DNA of 64,000 bases from Brevundimonas sp. LM2 (GTDB taxonomy: Bacteria > Pseudomonadota > Alphaproteobacteria > Caulobacterales > Caulobacteraceae). The DNA lies in assembly GCF_002002865.1 (NCBI RefSeq), contig NZ_CP019508.1:1704501-1768500 (forward strand), read 5' to 3'. The translations under genes were made by a program, and so were the position numbers. Below, in pieces: positions 23,558 through 32,559 of this stretch (position 1 is its first letter; each line of letters opens with the position of its first letter). The notes under the pieces are model-generated. The model saw only the letters and a program-made list of their open reading frames with translations, was not told the DNA's origin and ran no database searches.

Positions 23558-26035
23558 ATGCTGGCGCTCCGCGAATACCGCCGCCAGGCGCAGAGCCTGT
23601 CCGACTATCTGCCCTGGGCCGCTTTGGTCGCGCCCGGCGTGGTGTTGAACAAGGACGGGTCTTTCCAGCGCTCGGCCCGGTTCCGGGGCCAAGATCTGGA
23701 CTCGGCCACCGACGCCGAACGGGTCGCCACCGCCGCCCGCTTGAACAGCGCGCTCCGTCGGCTGGAATCAGGCTGGGCCGTCTTCGTCGAGGCCCGGCGC
23801 GACCCGGTCGCCGCCTATCCGCTGTCCGAGTTTCCGGATGGCATTTCGGCCCTCGTCGAGGCCGAACGCCGTGCCGCCTTCCAGGACGCCGGCGTCCATT
23901 ACGAGAGCCACTACACCCTGACTCTGGTCTGGATGCCTCCGGCGGAACGGAGCGCCCGGGTCGAGACCTTTTTGTATGACGGCAAGGATCGCGGAGGGAT
24001 TGATTGGCGAGAGGCGCTGGCGGGGTTCGTCGACCGGACCGACCGGCTCGGGGCGTTGCTCGAAGGGGTCCTGGCCGAGTTCGCCTGGCTCGACGACGCC
24101 GAGACCCTGACCGCGCTGCATGCCTCCATCTCCAACCGTCGTCACCGGGTCGGCGTGCCCGAAACCCCCATGTATCTGGACGCCCTGCTGGCCGATCAGG
24201 ACCTGGTCGGCGGGCTGTCGCCGCGCCTGGGATCGCACCATCTGCGCGTCCTCACCGTCACCGGTTTTCCCGGCGCGACCTGGCCAGGTCTGCTGGACGA
24301 GCTCAACCGTCTGGCCTTTCCCTATCGCTGGACCACGCGCGCGATCTGCCTGGGCAAGACGGAGGCCACCAAGCTTCTGGCCAAGGTCCGCCGCCAATGG
24401 TTCGCCAAGCGAAAATCCATCCTCGCCCTGGTCAAGGAGGTCATGACCAACGAGGCCAGCGCCCTGGTCGACAACGACGCGCAGAACAAGGCGGCCGACG
24501 CCGACGGGGCCTTGCAGGATCTCGGCGCGGACCTGGCGGGCTACGCCTATGTGACCACGACGATCGTGGTGTCCGATCCCGACCCGACCGTGGCCGACGC
24601 CCAAGGACGGCTGATCGAAAAAACCCTCCAGGGGCGTGACTTCACCGTCAAGGTGGAGACGGTCAATGCGGTCGAGGCCTGGCTGGGGACCCTGCCGGGC
24701 CAGGTCTACGCCAATGTCCGATCCTATCCGCTCTCGACCCTGAACCTGGCCCACATCCTGCCAGTCTCGGCCGTCTGGGCCGGGCCAGAGCGGGACGATC
24801 ATCTGGCCGGCCCGCCGCTTCTGCAGGCGGTTACCGACGGCTCGACCCCCTTCCGCTGGTCGCTCCATGTCGGCGACGTCGGCCACACCCTGGTGGTTGG
24901 CCCGACGGGCGCGGGCAAGTCGGTCCTGCTGGCGATCATGGCCCTGCAGTTCCGCCGCTATCCGGGAGCCCAGGTTTTCGCCTTCGACTACGGCGGCAGT
25001 CTGCGGGCGGCCACCCTGGGCATGGCCGGCGACTGGCACGATCTCGGGATCGGCGGGGAGGGGGGTGACGAGGACACCGACCGCGCCGTCTCGCTCCAAC
25101 CCCTGGCCCGGATCGGCGACCCGGAAGAGCGGGCCTGGGCCGCGGACTGGCTGGCGGCTCTGTTCGGGCGCGAGGGCGTCCCCGTCACCCCCGACCTCAA
25201 GGTCTTGCTGTGGTCGGCCCTGACCAGCCTGGCCTCGGCCCCGATCGGAGAACGCACTCTGACCGGCCTTGGCGTTCTCCTGCAGTCGGCGGCTTTGAAA
25301 GCCGCGCTCCAGCCCTACACCCTGGCCGGGCCCTGGGGCCGGTTGCTGGACGGCGACCAGGAGACGCTGGGCGATCCGGCGCGCCTCGCCGGGGTCCAGA
25401 CCTTCGAGACCGAGGGGCTGATCGGCGCGCCCGCTGCCCCGGCGGTCCTGGCCTATCTGTTCCACCGTATCGAGGCGCGGCTCGACGGCCGCCCCACCCT
25501 GGTCCTGATCGACGAGGGCTGGCTGGCGCTGGACGACCCGGCCTTCGCCGACCAGCTCAAGGTCTGGCTCAAGACGCTGCGCAAGAAGAACGCCTCGGTG
25601 GTCTTCGCCACCCAGTCCCTGGCCGACATCGACGCCAGCCCGCTGGCCCCCGCCCTGATCGAGAGCTGCCCGACCCGCATCCTGCTGCCCAATCCCAGAG
25701 CCCGCGAGCCCCGCCTGCAGGCCGTCTATGCCCGCTTCGGCCTGAACGCCCGCCAGATCCAGCGGCTGGCCGAGGCCACCCCCAAGCGGGACTATTACCT
25801 CCAGTCTCGGCTGGGCGACCGGCTGTTCGATCTCGGCCTCGGCCCCGTCGCCCTGGCCGTCTGCGGAGCCTCCGGCAAATCCGACCAGGCCCTGATCGCG
25901 GCCGTCTGGGCCGAAGCGGGACTGAAGGGGTTCGCCGCCGCCTGGCTACGCCGGCGCGGCCTGGTCTGGGCCGCCGATCTCTTGGCCGACGCCCCCACCC
26001 CCGAGCCCGCCCTCAACCCGGAGCCTGTTCCATGA
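23558..26035 (+). CDS. trbE: TrbE, VirB4-type secretion ATPase
   Basis: About 825 aa. The start is the ATG at 23558, right after trbD; an upstream open frame overlaps trbD and is not used. The N-terminal CagE/TrbE domain (ADYLPW-like LSDYLPWAALVAPGV) is followed by the C-terminal ATPase domain with Walker A VGPTGAGKSV (about 447-456) and Walker B LVLIDEGWLAL. The strip KTLRKKNASVVFATQSL is also typical. The largest ATPase of the channel, needed for pilus biogenesis. It overlaps trbJ by 4 bp (ATGA). Confidence 0.95.
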   Translation: MLALREYRRQAQSLSDYLPWAALVAPGVVLNKDGSFQRSARFRGQDLDSATDAERVATAARLNSALRRLESGWAVFVEARRDPVAAYPLSEFPDGISALVEAERRAAFQDAGVHYESHYTLTLVWMPPAERSARVETFLYDGKDRGGIDWREALAGFVDRTDRLGALLEGVLAEFAWLDDAETLTALHASISNRRHRVGVPETPMYLDALLADQDLVGGLSPRLGSHHLRVLTVTGFPGATWPGLLDELNRLAFPYRWTTRAICLGKTEATKLLAKVRRQWFAKRKSILALVKEVMTNEASALVDNDAQNKAADADGALQDLGADLAGYAYVTTTIVVSDPDPTVADAQGRLIEKTLQGRDFTVKVETVNAVEAWLGTLPGQVYANVRSYPLSTLNLAHILPVSAVWAGPERDDHLAGPPLLQAVTDGSTPFRWSLHVGDVGHTLVVGPTGAGKSVLLAIMALQFRRYPGAQVFAFDYGGSLRAATLGMAGDWHDLGIGGEGGDEDTDRAVSLQPLARIGDPEERAWAADWLAALFGREGVPVTPDLKVLLWSALTSLASAPIGERTLTGLGVLLQSAALKAALQPYTLAGPWGRLLDGDQETLGDPARLAGVQTFETEGLIGAPAAPAVLAYLFHRIEARLDGRPTLVLIDEGWLALDDPAFADQLKVWLKTLRKKNASVVFATQSLADIDASPLAPALIESCPTRILLPNPRAREPRLQAVYARFGLNARQIQRLAEATPKRDYYLQSRLGDRLFDLGLGPVALAVCGASGKSDQALIAAVWAEAGLKGFAAAWLRRRGLVWAADLLADAPTPEPALNPEPVP

Positions 26036-26769
26036 GCCGCCGTCCGTCCTTGCCTGTCCTCGCCCTCGCCGCTGGTCTGGGCCTCGGCCTCGCCGTCCTG
26101 CCCCTGTCCGAGACCCTGGGCCGGGCGCAGGCCCAGGCGGTTGTCTATGACCCCACCAACCACGCCCAGAATGTGCTCCAGGCCGCGCGTGCCCTGGAGA
26201 CCGTCAACCACCAGATCGCCTCGCTCCAAAACGAAGCCCAGATGCTGATTGGCCAGGCCCGTAATCTCGCGAGCCTGCCCTATTCCTCGCTCGACACCCT
26301 CCGCGCCCAAGTCGCCCGCACCCAGCAGCTGCTCGGCGAGGCCCAAGGCCTCGCCTATGACGTCGGCCGGATCGAGACCGCCTTCTTGCAAGGAAACTAC
26401 GCGGGCCCGACCACCGCCACCCCCGATCGCGCCCTGATCGAGCGCGCCCGCGCCCGCTGGGCCGACCAAGTCGCGGCCCTGCAGGACGCCTTGAAGCTCC
26501 AGGCCCAGGTGGTTCAAGCCACCGGCGTGACGGGCTCGGAAATGGCGGCCCTGATCGACCGCAGCCAGGGGGCCCAGGGCGCGCTCCAGGCGGCCCAGGC
26601 GGGCAATCAGCTGCTGGCCGTCCAAGCGCGCCAGCTGGCCGACCTCGCCGCCTTGACGGCGGCGCAGGGGCGCAGCAGCGCCTTGGCCGAGGCCGATCGT
26701 GCCGCCGAACGGGCTGAGGCGCGTGAACGCTTCGCCCGCTTCATGGGCCGTGCTGGGACGGAGCCATGA
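26032..26769 (+). CDS. trbJ: TrbJ, VirB5-type pilus-tip/adhesion protein
   Basis: 245 aa, with a signal peptide ending near AQAQA followed by VVYDPTNHAQNVLQAAR, a hallmark of TrbJ. The mature part is a long alpha-helical coiled structure rich in Ala and Gln. It is exported to the periplasm and pilus. ATGA overlaps occur at both ends, with trbE and trbK. Confidence 0.92.
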   Translation: MSRRPSLPVLALAAGLGLGLAVLPLSETLGRAQAQAVVYDPTNHAQNVLQAARALETVNHQIASLQNEAQMLIGQARNLASLPYSSLDTLRAQVARTQQLLGEAQGLAYDVGRIETAFLQGNYAGPTTATPDRALIERARARWADQVAALQDALKLQAQVVQATGVTGSEMAALIDRSQGAQGALQAAQAGNQLLAVQARQLADLAALTAAQGRSSALAEADRAAERAEARERFARFMGRAGTEP

Positions 26770-27032
26770 CCGCCTTGCGCGCCCTCTCGGCCAAGGGCTG
26801 GGCCGCCCTGGCTGGCGGACTGTTGATCACGGGTCTGGTCCTGGCAGCCCTGGCCGCCGCTGTGCAAACCCCGCCCGCCGGTCCGGCGGCTTCCGACCGA
26901 CCCCGCGCGACCGTCTCGGCCGAGCTCGACCGCTGCCGGGCGCTCGGCGTGGACGGCGGCGCCGACCCGGTTTGCCAGGCCGCCTGGAAGGCCCGCCGCG
27001 ACGCCTTCTTCGGCAAGGGGGATGGATCGTGA
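26766..27032 (+). CDS. trbK: TrbK-like putative entry-exclusion protein
   Basis: 88 aa. One N-terminal membrane helix or signal anchor (GWAALAGGLLITGLVLAALAA) is followed by a small periplasmic region with two cysteines (LDRCRALGVDGGADPVCQAAW) and a charged end. The Cys spacing fits the TrbK-alt family found between trbJ and trbL, thought to exclude entry of a second copy of the element. The function is inferred from family and position. It overlaps trbJ and trbL by 4 bp each. Confidence 0.85.
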   Translation: MTALRALSAKGWAALAGGLLITGLVLAALAAAVQTPPAGPAASDRPRATVSAELDRCRALGVDGGADPVCQAAWKARRDAFFGKGDGS

Positions 27033-28291
27033 ACGATACCGGCGTCATCGACCGCTTCTTCCAGGTCTTCAGCCAATACATCGATTCCGGCTTCGGGCTT
27101 TTGGGCGGGGAGGTGGCCTTTCTCGCCACCACCCTGGTCGCGATCGACGTGACCCTGGCGGCCCTGTTCTGGAGCCTGTCCCACGGCGAGGACGTCCTCG
27201 CCCGGCTGATCAAAAAGACCCTGTTCGTTGGCCTATTCGCCTTTCTGATCGGCAACTTTCAGCTGCTTGCCGACATCGTCTTCCGCTCGTTTGCCGGTCT
27301 GGGGCTTCAGGCCGGCGGCGGCACCCTGTCCGCCGAAGACTTCCTGCGGCCCGGCAAACTGGCCAGCGCCGGGATCGAGGCGGGGCGGCCCCTGCTGGAA
27401 GCGGCCTCGGAGCTGTCGGGTTTTCCGGGCGTGTTCGAAAACCTTGTCCAGATCCTCGTCCTACTCGCCGCCTTTCTGGTCGTTATCGTCGCCTTCTTCG
27501 TCCTGGCGGTGCAGCTGTTTGTCACCCTAATCGAGTTCAAGCTCACCACCCTGGCCGGCTTTATCCTGGTGCCCTTCGGCCTCTTGGGTCACACCGCCTT
27601 CCTGGCCGAACGGGTGCTCGGCAATGTCGTGGCCTCCGGGGTCAAGGTCCTGGTCCTGGCCGTCATCGTCGGCATCGGCTCGACCCTGATGGACGGCTTC
27701 GTCCAAGATTTTTCTGCCGCCCAGCCGACCCTGGAAGAGGTCCTGGCCCTGGCGCTCGGAGCGCTCGCGCTCCTGGGCCTGGGCATCTTCGGCCCCGGCA
27801 TCGCCACCGGCCTCGTCTCGGGCGCCCCCCAGCTCGGCGCGGGCGCCGCGGTCGGCACCGGGGCGGCCGTCGCCGGCCTTGCCATGGCCGGGGCGGCGGG
27901 GGTATCCGGTGCCGCCGGGGCCGTCGGCGGGCTCGGCGCGCGTGGTGCAGCGGGCGGCGCGGCCGCATCAGCCGCCGCCCGGCCCACGCCCGAAGGTGGC
28001 CCTTCCGGGCCCCGCCCGTCGTCGCCCAGCGCGAGCGGCGGGGCGGGCACCAGCCCCAAACAAGGCGAACCCCAGACCCGTCCGAGCCCCGGGCCGACGG
28101 GGTCTTCAAGACCCTCGACCGATGCGCCCACCGGCTCGTCCACCCCCACGACCTCAGCTGACGCGCCGACTTGGGCGCGTCAGATGAAGAGAGATCAGGC
28201 CGTGTCCCACGGGGTCGCCGCCGCCGCCCATGCGCTGCGGTCCGGCGACAGTGGCGGGTCGGCCCAGGTCAGCCTCAAGGAGAGCGACTAG
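27029..28291 (+). CDS. trbL: TrbL, VirB6-type polytopic membrane channel protein
   Basis: 420 aa from a GTG overlapping the trbK stop (GTGA). The first 280 residues contain five or more membrane helices (for example FLATTLVAIDVTLAALFW, ILVLLAAFLVVIVAFFVLA). A glycine/alanine-rich stretch and then a proline- and serine-rich cytoplasmic tail follow, as in other TrbL proteins. It forms part of the inner-membrane pore. The trbF Shine-Dalgarno (AAGGAG) lies inside its last codons. Confidence 0.93.
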   Translation: MNDTGVIDRFFQVFSQYIDSGFGLLGGEVAFLATTLVAIDVTLAALFWSLSHGEDVLARLIKKTLFVGLFAFLIGNFQLLADIVFRSFAGLGLQAGGGTLSAEDFLRPGKLASAGIEAGRPLLEAASELSGFPGVFENLVQILVLLAAFLVVIVAFFVLAVQLFVTLIEFKLTTLAGFILVPFGLLGHTAFLAERVLGNVVASGVKVLVLAVIVGIGSTLMDGFVQDFSAAQPTLEEVLALALGALALLGLGIFGPGIATGLVSGAPQLGAGAAVGTGAAVAGLAMAGAAGVSGAAGAVGGLGARGAAGGAAASAAARPTPEGGPSGPRPSSPSASGGAGTSPKQGEPQTRPSPGPTGSSRPSTDAPTGSSTPTTSADAPTWARQMKRDQAVSHGVAAAAHALRSGDSGGSAQVSLKESD

Positions 28292-28981
28292 ATGGTCCCG
28301 TTCAAACGGGCCGGTGTCCGCTACGGACAGACCCCGGCCCCCGAAACCCCCTATCAGCGCGCGGCCCAAGCCTGGGACGACCGGATCGGCTCGGCCCGCG
28401 TCCAGGCCCGCAACTGGCGCCTTGCGGCCCTGAGCTCGCTGGTCTTGTCCGGCGGGCTGGCCGCCGGCCTCGTCTGGACCACGGCCCGCGGCAGCGTCAC
28501 CCCTTGGGTGGTCGAGGTCGATCGCCTCGGCCGGGTCCAAGCCGTGGGGCCGGCGGCGGCGGGCTACCGCCCCACCGACCCCCAGATCGCGGCCCGCCTG
28601 GCCGATTGGATTCGCGAGGTACGGTCCTTGCCGGCCGATCCTGTGGTGCTGCGCGATCAATGGCTTCGCGCCTATGCCCTGACGACGGGCCAGGGTGCCC
28701 AAGCCCTGAACGCTCAGGCCCGGTTGTCGGACCCCTTCGCCCAGGTCGGGCGGGCCCAGGTCTCGGTCGAGGTCTCCAGTGTGGTCCGGGCCTCGCCCGA
28801 CAGCTTCCGCGTCGCCTGGACCGAGCGCCGCTATGTTGATGGGGGCCTGGCCAGCACCGAACGCTGGAGCGCGATCCTCACCGTCGTCCTCCAACCCCCC
28901 CGCACCCCCGACCAGATCCGCGCCAATCCCTTGGGCCTCTATGTCACGGCCCTCGACTGGTCTCGGGAGCTCGACCAATGA
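28292..28981 (+). CDS. trbF: TrbF, VirB8-type assembly factor
   Basis: 229 aa. A short cytoplasmic start (VRYGQTPAPETPYQRAAQAWDD is the family signature region), one membrane helix (about residues 45-65) and a periplasmic NTF2-like domain (WVVEVDRLGRVQAVGPA, DPFAQVG, RWSAILTVVLQPP). It helps nucleate the channel core. It follows trbL with no gap and overlaps trbG by 4 bp. Confidence 0.94.
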   Translation: MVPFKRAGVRYGQTPAPETPYQRAAQAWDDRIGSARVQARNWRLAALSSLVLSGGLAAGLVWTTARGSVTPWVVEVDRLGRVQAVGPAAAGYRPTDPQIAARLADWIREVRSLPADPVVLRDQWLRAYALTTGQGAQALNAQARLSDPFAQVGRAQVSVEVSSVVRASPDSFRVAWTERRYVDGGLASTERWSAILTVVLQPPRTPDQIRANPLGLYVTALDWSRELDQ

Positions 28982-29919
28982 CCCGGCTAGCCATACTTCT
29001 TGTGCTTCCTGCCCTGTCCGCCTGCGCCCTGTCGCGACCCGCGCCCGCTCCGGCGTTGCTGCCTACCCCGGCCATCGTCACCGCGCCGCTCGCCGACGCC
29101 CCGCAGTCCGCCCCGACACCGCTCCCACCGCTCCCGGACACCGCCGTGCCTTATCGGGCCTTGTCGCCCCACCCGGAGGACGACCTGTCACCCTCGGAAG
29201 CCATAGCGCTCGCCCGTGTGGAGCCCTCGGCCTCGGGCTGGCGCGGCGCGGTTCAGGTCTATGATTATGATCCCGGGGCTCTGTTCCAGGTTTGGACCGC
29301 CCCCGGCCAGGTCACCGACCTCGCTCTGCAACCCGGCGAGCGGCTGGTGGGCTCCGGGCCCATCGCCGCCGGCGATACCGCCCGCTGGATCCTGGGCGAC
29401 ACCATCAGCGGGGCGGGGGCGGGGGTTCAGGTTCATGTCCTTGTCAAGCCGACCGAGCCGGGCCTGCACACCAATTTGATCCTCAACACCGACCGCCGCA
29501 CCTATCGGCTGGAGCTGCGGTCTCGGTCGCAGGACCCCATGCCGGCCGTGGCCTGGCGCTTTCCGGCCGAAGAGGCGGCGGCCGCCCAAGCCGCTTTGAG
29601 CGCTGCGCTGCCCGTCCCGCCCTGGACACCGCCGCCGGTGATCGAGGCCGGCTATCGGATCGAGGGACCGGCCGTGGCCTGGCGACCCCTTCGCGCCTGG
29701 GACGACGGGGTCCGGACGGTGATCGAGTTCGCGCCCGATATCGTCACCCGCGACCTCCCGCCTCTGTTCCTGGTCGGCCGGCGCGGGCGGTCCGAACTGG
29801 TCAACTACCGGGTTCGCGACCGCTGGATGATCGTCGACCGGCTGTTCGACCGCGCCGAGCTGCGTCTCGGCGACCGCGCCGGCGAAGTGCGCGTGCAGAT
29901 CGTGCGGGGGGATCGCTGA
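28978..29919 (+). CDS. trbG: TrbG, VirB9-type channel subunit
   Basis: 313 aa with a lipoprotein-like signal (LLVLPALSACALS), then a proline-rich linker. The VirB9/TrbG domain covers about residues 85-310: VQVYDYDPGALFQVWTAPG, DTARWILGDTISG, NLILNTDRRTYRLEL. It should build the periplasmic and outer-membrane part of the channel with TrbI. The Cys in LSAC suggests lipidation in place of the separate VirB7 protein, which I did not find. Confidence 0.94.
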   Translation: MTRLAILLVLPALSACALSRPAPAPALLPTPAIVTAPLADAPQSAPTPLPPLPDTAVPYRALSPHPEDDLSPSEAIALARVEPSASGWRGAVQVYDYDPGALFQVWTAPGQVTDLALQPGERLVGSGPIAAGDTARWILGDTISGAGAGVQVHVLVKPTEPGLHTNLILNTDRRTYRLELRSRSQDPMPAVAWRFPAEEAAAAQAALSAALPVPPWTPPPVIEAGYRIEGPAVAWRPLRAWDDGVRTVIEFAPDIVTRDLPPLFLVGRRGRSELVNYRVRDRWMIVDRLFDRAELRLGDRAGEVRVQIVRGDR

Positions 29920-29920
29920 G

Positions 29921-31096
29921 ATGAGTGAGTTCGAGTCCATCCCCGGAGGCCTGGCGTCGAATAGCCCGAAGGGCGATCGCGCAAGAGATAAGGCTCTCAC
30001 GGAACAGCTTCGCCTTCGCGTCGCTCCGCCCCGCGTCGTTCGTCTTTCGAAGAAGGCGTTGATGCTTCTCGGTGGGACGGCTGGCCTGGCTCTGGCCGCC
30101 GCCCTGACCTTCGCCCTGACCGACAAGCCGGACCAGGTCGTCGGGCCGTCCGACGCCGAGCCCGTCTCGACCGCTCCGAGCGAAGCCATCACCCGTTTGC
30201 CGCGGACCTATGGTGACTTGCCGCAAGGCGTGCCGGACCTCGGTCCACCCCTGCCTGGGGATCTGGGGGGCGCCATGGTCGCGGCCGGAACCGAAGGCAG
30301 CGCGCCCCGGATCGGCGACGTCCCGCCAGCCGTGCCCGCCCCGGTCGCCGCCTCGGCTGGCCCGAGCCCGGCGGAAACGGCGCGGATCGCGGCCCGAACG
30401 AGCGGGCTTTTTTTCGCGGCTGCCGGAGGCGCGCCATCGGCCGCTCCTGAGACGGGTCCGTCTCCGAGGAACGGCCTCACAGGGGAGGGAGGCCTCTCGG
30501 CTCCAACGTCCCCCTATGTGCTTCAGGCTGGAACCCTGATCCCTGCCGCCCTGATCACCGGGGTGCGGTCCGATCTGCCGGGCCCGGTCATCGCCCAGGT
30601 CACCCAGACCGTCTATGACAGCCCGACCGGTCGCCATGCGCTCATCCCCCAGGGGACGCGGCTGATCGGGGCCTATGCCCAGGCCTCCAGCGTCGGCCAG
30701 AGCCGGATCGGCCTGGTCTGGAACCGGATGATTCTGCCCGGTGGCCGCTCCATCGCCCTGGAAGACCAGCCGGGGGCGGACGCCCAGGGATTCGTGGGCT
30801 TGCAGGACAGGGTCGACCGCCATTGGCGCAGGTTGTTTGCCACCGCCACCTTGTCGACCGTGCTCGGCCTCGGCGCGGCCCTGTCCGAAGACGACGGGAA
30901 CGGCGAGGAGTCCGAGGTCGCCCGGGCCCTGCGTCGCGCGCTCGGAGAGACGGGGAACGGCGTCGGCCAGGCGGCGGTGGGACGTCAGCTGGACCTCGCC
31001 CCGACCCTGACGCTTCGACCCGGGCACCCTTTGGTCGTCCTGGTCACCCGAGACCTCGTCTTGCCGCCGCAGTCCCGGTCGGAGATCACGCGATGA
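29921..31096 (+). CDS. trbI: TrbI, VirB10-type channel subunit
   Basis: 391 aa, spanning from the inner to the outer membrane. A basic cytoplasmic start, one membrane helix at about residues 47-67 (LMLLGGTAGLALAAALTF) and a proline-rich periplasmic stretch precede the VirB10 core from about 195 (YVLQAGTLIPAALITGVRSD, TQTVYDSPTGRHALIPQG, GRSIALEDQPGADAQG). It starts one base after trbG and overlaps the DUF2274 gene by 4 bp. Confidence 0.95.
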   Translation: MSEFESIPGGLASNSPKGDRARDKALTEQLRLRVAPPRVVRLSKKALMLLGGTAGLALAAALTFALTDKPDQVVGPSDAEPVSTAPSEAITRLPRTYGDLPQGVPDLGPPLPGDLGGAMVAAGTEGSAPRIGDVPPAVPAPVAASAGPSPAETARIAARTSGLFFAAAGGAPSAAPETGPSPRNGLTGEGGLSAPTSPYVLQAGTLIPAALITGVRSDLPGPVIAQVTQTVYDSPTGRHALIPQGTRLIGAYAQASSVGQSRIGLVWNRMILPGGRSIALEDQPGADAQGFVGLQDRVDRHWRRLFATATLSTVLGLGAALSEDDGNGEESEVARALRRALGETGNGVGQAAVGRQLDLAPTLTLRPGHPLVVLVTRDLVLPPQSRSEITR

Positions 31097-31335
31097 CCGC
31101 CTCCAAGACACTTGGCCGCGCTCCGCTAAAGCTGACCGCCCTGCACGACGACAAGCCGGTCAAGGTGACGATCGAGCTAGAGGCTCGGCTCCACCGCGAC
31201 CTGGTGGCCTATGCGGAGGCCTTTGCCGCCCAGACCGGCCAAACCGTCGAGCCCCAGCGGCTGATCGCCCCCATGCTGGCCCGGTTCATCGCCTCGGATC
31301 GCGGCTTCACCCGGGGTCGGAGCCAGGCCGACTGA
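31093..31335 (+). CDS. DUF2274 protein, last gene of trb operon
   Basis: 80 aa. LTALHDDKPVKVTIELEARLH followed by LVAYAEAFAAQTGQ and a helix ending in RFIASDRGF matches DUF2274, a ribbon-helix-helix-like small protein found at the end of trb operons. Its role is not established; DNA binding is plausible. It is coupled to trbI (ATGA) and its 3' end overlaps the convergent LysR gene by 29 bp. Confidence 0.9.
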   Translation: MTASKTLGRAPLKLTALHDDKPVKVTIELEARLHRDLVAYAEAFAAQTGQTVEPQRLIAPMLARFIASDRGFTRGRSQAD

Positions 31336-32200
31336 GGCGGCGGGCCAAGGCCAGAAAGCGGACAAGCACGGGGTTGTCGGTCTCGGGACGCCACAGCGCC
31401 GTGACGGTCATCACGGCGCTGTCGCCAGCCAGGTGCGTGGCCTTCAGGCCGGGCCCTAACCCCTCGGTCGCGCTCTCGGGCAGCACGGCCCAACCCAAGC
31501 CGGCGGCCACCAGCCCCGGCAAGCTGGTCAGGGCGCAGTCCTGGGGCCGGAAATCCAGCACCGGACCGCCCAGGCCCGCGACATAGGCGGAAAAGGCGGC
31601 CGCCGGATCGTCCAACCGACACAGCAGCGGCCGCCCGGCCAGGTCGGCCCAGCTCGTCGTGGGTCCTGGGCCGGCATCCAAGGGCGCCACCACCATCAGC
31701 CGTTCACGCCACAGGGGCTGGCGCCGCAGCGGGCCCGCGTCGGTCGGAGCCGTCGCTTGCGCGATCAGGATCAGATCCAGGCGCTCGGCCGTCAGGGCGG
31801 CCGCCAAGCCGGTCGCCCCCGCTTCCGTCAAGCTCAAGGTGACCTGCGGATGGGCCGCGCGAAACGCGGCGATCAGTCGGGCTGCCGGCCCCGAGGCGAA
31901 GGACCAGAGAAACCCCAGGCGCAGCGATCCGGTCTCCCCACGCCCGGCGGCAGCGGCCCGGTCGGCCAGCCGGTCCAGGTCCTCGACCAGCCGCGCCGCC
32001 TCGGCCAGATAGGCGGTCCCGGCGGCGGTGGGGCGCAACCCGTTGGGCAGCCGCTCGAACAACGACACCCCGAGCTGGTCTTCGAGCGACCGCACTGTGC
32101 GGCTGACGGTGGCCGCGTCCAAGCCCAAGGCCTTGGCCGCGCTGCGAAAACTGCCGGCTCGCGCCGCCGCCAACGCCATCCGGTCGGACCGGGCGTCCAT
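31307..32200 (-). CDS. LysR-family transcriptional regulator
   Basis: About 297 aa from the ATG at 32200. The winged HTH (residues 1-60) reads MALAAARAGSFRSAAKALGLD, then RSLEDQLGVSLFERLPNG. The effector-binding domain follows (about 85-290). An extension to 32377 lacks family similarity, so the shorter start is preferred. LysR genes convergent with the trb operon are frequent on related elements; the target genes and ligand are unknown. The 29-bp 3' overlap with DUF2274 means antisense transcripts could meet here. Confidence 0.9.
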   Translation of the reverse strand: MDARSDRMALAAARAGSFRSAAKALGLDAATVSRTVRSLEDQLGVSLFERLPNGLRPTAAGTAYLAEAARLVEDLDRLADRAAAAGRGETGSLRLGFLWSFASGPAARLIAAFRAAHPQVTLSLTEAGATGLAAALTAERLDLILIAQATAPTDAGPLRRQPLWRERLMVVAPLDAGPGPTTSWADLAGRPLLCRLDDPAAAFSAYVAGLGGPVLDFRPQDCALTSLPGLVAAGLGWAVLPESATEGLGPGLKATHLAGDSAVMTVTALWRPETDNPVLVRFLALARRLSRPGSDPG

Positions 32201-32559
32201 CAGCGCTCGGCTCCCAGTCCAGCACGATGATCGGGCCTCGGAATGCAAACAACACAACCCAACATAGGCATAAAACGCCTGACCGGCGAAAAACCGCAAT
32301 CGACAATAGGTAAAAGTTGGTGGCTCCGCCCGCGCTCCGACCTTGTCCAAAGGTCGGGCCAATCCCCAAACCCGCATCAGCGGCTCGCCGATCCGGCGCG
32401 GCCGGACGTGACCCGCGATCGACCCTCGACGGTATCGGGCGAGCGACGTTCGTTTTTGCGCGATGCTCTGCCTTGATCGGGGTCGTCAGCGCGTTGCGGG
32501 CAAGACGATTCCCGTTCGTTCTCCTTCCAACGTTCACAAGCGCCGGAAGGGATTTCGAC
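32201..32559. other. Divergent intergenic region between LysR and PP2C genes
   Basis: A 359-bp spacer marking the end of the conjugative core and the start of the second iron-uptake block. It must hold the promoters of the LysR gene (leftward) and of the PP2C-exb-tonB operon (rightward). It is locally AT-richer near 32240-32310. I could not assign promoter hexamers or a terminator with confidence. Confidence 0.4.

Noticed and set aside
23768..25465. 565-codon minus-strand frame opposite trbE
   Set aside because: It is the antisense shadow of a strongly supported trbE gene with both Walker motifs; no ribosome site or family features.
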